Origin: Coriobacteriaceae bacterium
Lineage (GTDB): Bacteria > Actinomycetota > Coriobacteriia > Coriobacteriales > UBA8131
Direction: 5' to 3'
NCBI GenBank assembly: GCA_012515495.1
Contig: JAAYYH010000044.1
Coordinates: 1-6,259 of the forward strand
DNA length: 6,259 nt
The first letter of the stretch is position 1. Each line of letters begins with the position of its first letter. The notes beneath the pieces are model-generated. The model saw only the letters and a list, made by a program, of their open reading frames with translations, did not search any database and was not told the origin of the DNA. Below are positions 5,283 through 6,259 of the stretch, piece by piece. Both the position numbers and the translations under genes were made by a program.

Positions 5283-6224
5283 TTAAGGCTTCAAACCAAG
5301 ACCCATCGATTGTAACTTGTCCTTGACTTCCTCTATGGACTTGGCACCAAAGTTGCGGATATTCAGCAGGTCGTTCTCGCTGTACTCGACCAACTGTTTG
5401 ACAGAATGGATGCCAGCACGTTTCAGACAGTTATACGAACGGACACTCAGGTCAAGATCCTCAACCTGCTTCTCAAGCTCAGTGTTCTTACCAGGACCCT
5501 CCGGCGCGAATATGCTGGGCGCATCCAGTTCTTCCTCTTCGCCTCCGAGCGCCAGGAATGCATCCATGTGCTGGGTGACGATGTTGGCTGCACGCACTAT
5601 CGCTTCTGTTGGCGGGATGGAACCGTTGGTCTCAACCTCCAACGCCAGCTTGTCATAGTCGGTACGCTGCCCAACACGGGTGTCGGTAACGCTCATGGTG
5701 CAGCGACGCACCGGTGAGAACAGCGAATCCACGTGGATGCGACCGATTGGATCATCGCTACGCTTGTTGCGCTCAGCTGAGATATAACCGCGTCCAACAC
5801 CAATGCGGATCTCCATCTTCAGTTTTCCGCCTTCAGCAAGAGTCGCGATCACATGATCTTCGTTAATCAGGTTGAATTCAGCGGGAACGTGCAAGTCGGC
5901 GCCTGTCACGATAGCAGGACCGATAGCGTCGATAGTGGCGACAGCCTCTTCGCCGGTACCCATTGCGCTGAAAACCAGACCTTTGACATTCAGTACAATA
6001 TCTGTGACGTCCTCGATTACCCCATCGGCAACGGAGAACTCATGTAATACGCCATCGATCTTGATGGCTGTGGCAGCGGCGCCATCCAAAGAGGAAAGCA
6101 GCACACGGCGCATGCTGTTACCCAAGGTCTGCCCGTAGCCACGTTCCAGCGGCTCAACGATGAAACGAGCAAGCGTATCATTGACCTGCTCCACAGTCAC
6201 CTGGGGTCTCATGAACTCAGTCAT
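5283..6224 (-). CDS. rpoA: DNA-directed RNA polymerase subunit alpha
   Basis: The 313-residue protein has the usual length and both alpha domains. The N-terminal dimerisation and assembly domain (about 1-228) has the LERGYGQTLGNSMRRVLLSS signature at 26-45 and IDGVLHEFS at 56-64. An acidic linker (229-252, starting GGEEEELDAP) leads to the C-terminal domain (253-313), which binds UP-element DNA and activators. Its key residues align with the Escherichia coli set: Arg262, Asn265 and Cys266 in VRSYNCLKRAGI, and Gly293, Lys295 and Ser296 in NFGAKS, corresponding to R265, N268, C269, G296, K298 and S299. All are conserved, so the subunit should be fully functional. The N-terminal MTEFMRPxVTVE resembles Coriobacteriia. 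It lies between a probable rpsD end and rplQ, the standard order. ATG at 6222-6224 has AGGAGG seven bases upstream. Confidence 0.98.
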   Translation of the reverse strand: MTEFMRPQVTVEQVNDTLARFIVEPLERGYGQTLGNSMRRVLLSSLDGAAATAIKIDGVLHEFSVADGVIEDVTDIVLNVKGLVFSAMGTGEEAVATIDAIGPAIVTGADLHVPAEFNLINEDHVIATLAEGGKLKMEIRIGVGRGYISAERNKRSDDPIGRIHVDSLFSPVRRCTMSVTDTRVGQRTDYDKLALEVETNGSIPPTEAIVRAANIVTQHMDAFLALGGEEEELDAPSIFAPEGPGKNTELEKQVEDLDLSVRSYNCLKRAGIHSVKQLVEYSENDLLNIRNFGAKSIEEVKDKLQSMGLGLKP

Positions 6225-6231
6225 CTATGAA

Positions 6232-6237
6232 CCTCCT
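6232..6237 (-). promoter_or_regulatory. Ribosome binding site of rpoA
   Basis: A perfect AGGAGG on the minus strand sits seven bases before the ATG at 6222-6224, confirming the rpoA start and its high expression. Confidence 0.85.
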
Positions 6238-6247
6238 CAAGAGTTGT

Positions 6248-6259
6248 TTACTTCGAGTA
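6248..6259 (-). CDS. rpsD: Probable last codons of 30S ribosomal protein S4 (uS4), partial
   Basis: The minus strand enters the window as TAC TCG AAG TAA, that is Tyr-Ser-Lys-stop, 23 bases before rpoA. uS4 proteins commonly end in VE(F/L)YSK or YSR, and rpsD is the usual gene directly upstream of rpoA. Only three codons are visible, so the call rests on this ending plus gene order. Confidence 0.55.
   Translation of the reverse strand, partial: YSK

Overview
The window is gene-dense and every convincing gene lies on the minus strand. Read in the transcribed direction (from high to low coordinates) the order is: last codons of a probable rpsD, rpoA, rplQ, a phosphoglucose isomerase (pgi), a small lipoprotein cytochrome c, an exported rubrerythrin lipoprotein, and a fused two-domain ECF-type ABC ATPase that runs off the left edge. 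The run rpsD-rpoA-rplQ followed by ECF transporter ATPases is the conserved end of the bacterial ribosomal-protein/RNA-polymerase cluster. The RpoA start and the acidic, Ala/Val/Glu-rich L17 tail resemble Actinomycetota, most likely a Coriobacteriia-like lineage with moderate GC. This placement rests on recognition, not on a search. A c-type cytochrome and an exported rubrerythrin suggest an anaerobic or microaerobic organism with a respiratory chain and some oxygen exposure.

Region by region: 6225-6259 holds the rpoA ribosome binding site and a probable rpsD end. 5283-6224 is rpoA. 5158-5282 is a 125-base spacer with an imperfect tandem 15-mer and small inverted repeats. 4558-5157 is rplQ, with an 80-residue charged tail. 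2809-4533 is pgi, starting 24 bases after rplQ. 2626-2808 is a 183-base spacer with a candidate promoter and a nested repeat element in front of the redox genes. 2335-2625 (cytochrome c) and 1569-2327 (rubrerythrin) are 7 bases apart and very likely co-translated. 1409-1568 is a short spacer with a TATAAT box. 1-1408 is the ABC ATPase, cut right after its second LSGG signature.

Functionally the window has three blocks: transcription/translation core genes; one glycolysis/gluconeogenesis enzyme of an unusual subfamily (it looks like the isomerase half of transaldolase-PGI fusion proteins, standing alone); and a two-gene redox block whose products are both predicted lipid-anchored outside the cytoplasmic membrane. 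The redox pair is the most interesting part. Rubrerythrins are usually cytoplasmic and fed by NAD(P)H through rubredoxin, so an extracytoplasmic one next to a monoheme cytochrome suggests a surface peroxide-reducing couple fed from the respiratory chain. That pairing is an inference from signals and gene order. No CRISPR array, tRNA, rRNA or mobile element was seen, and there is no gene-free stretch over 300 bases.
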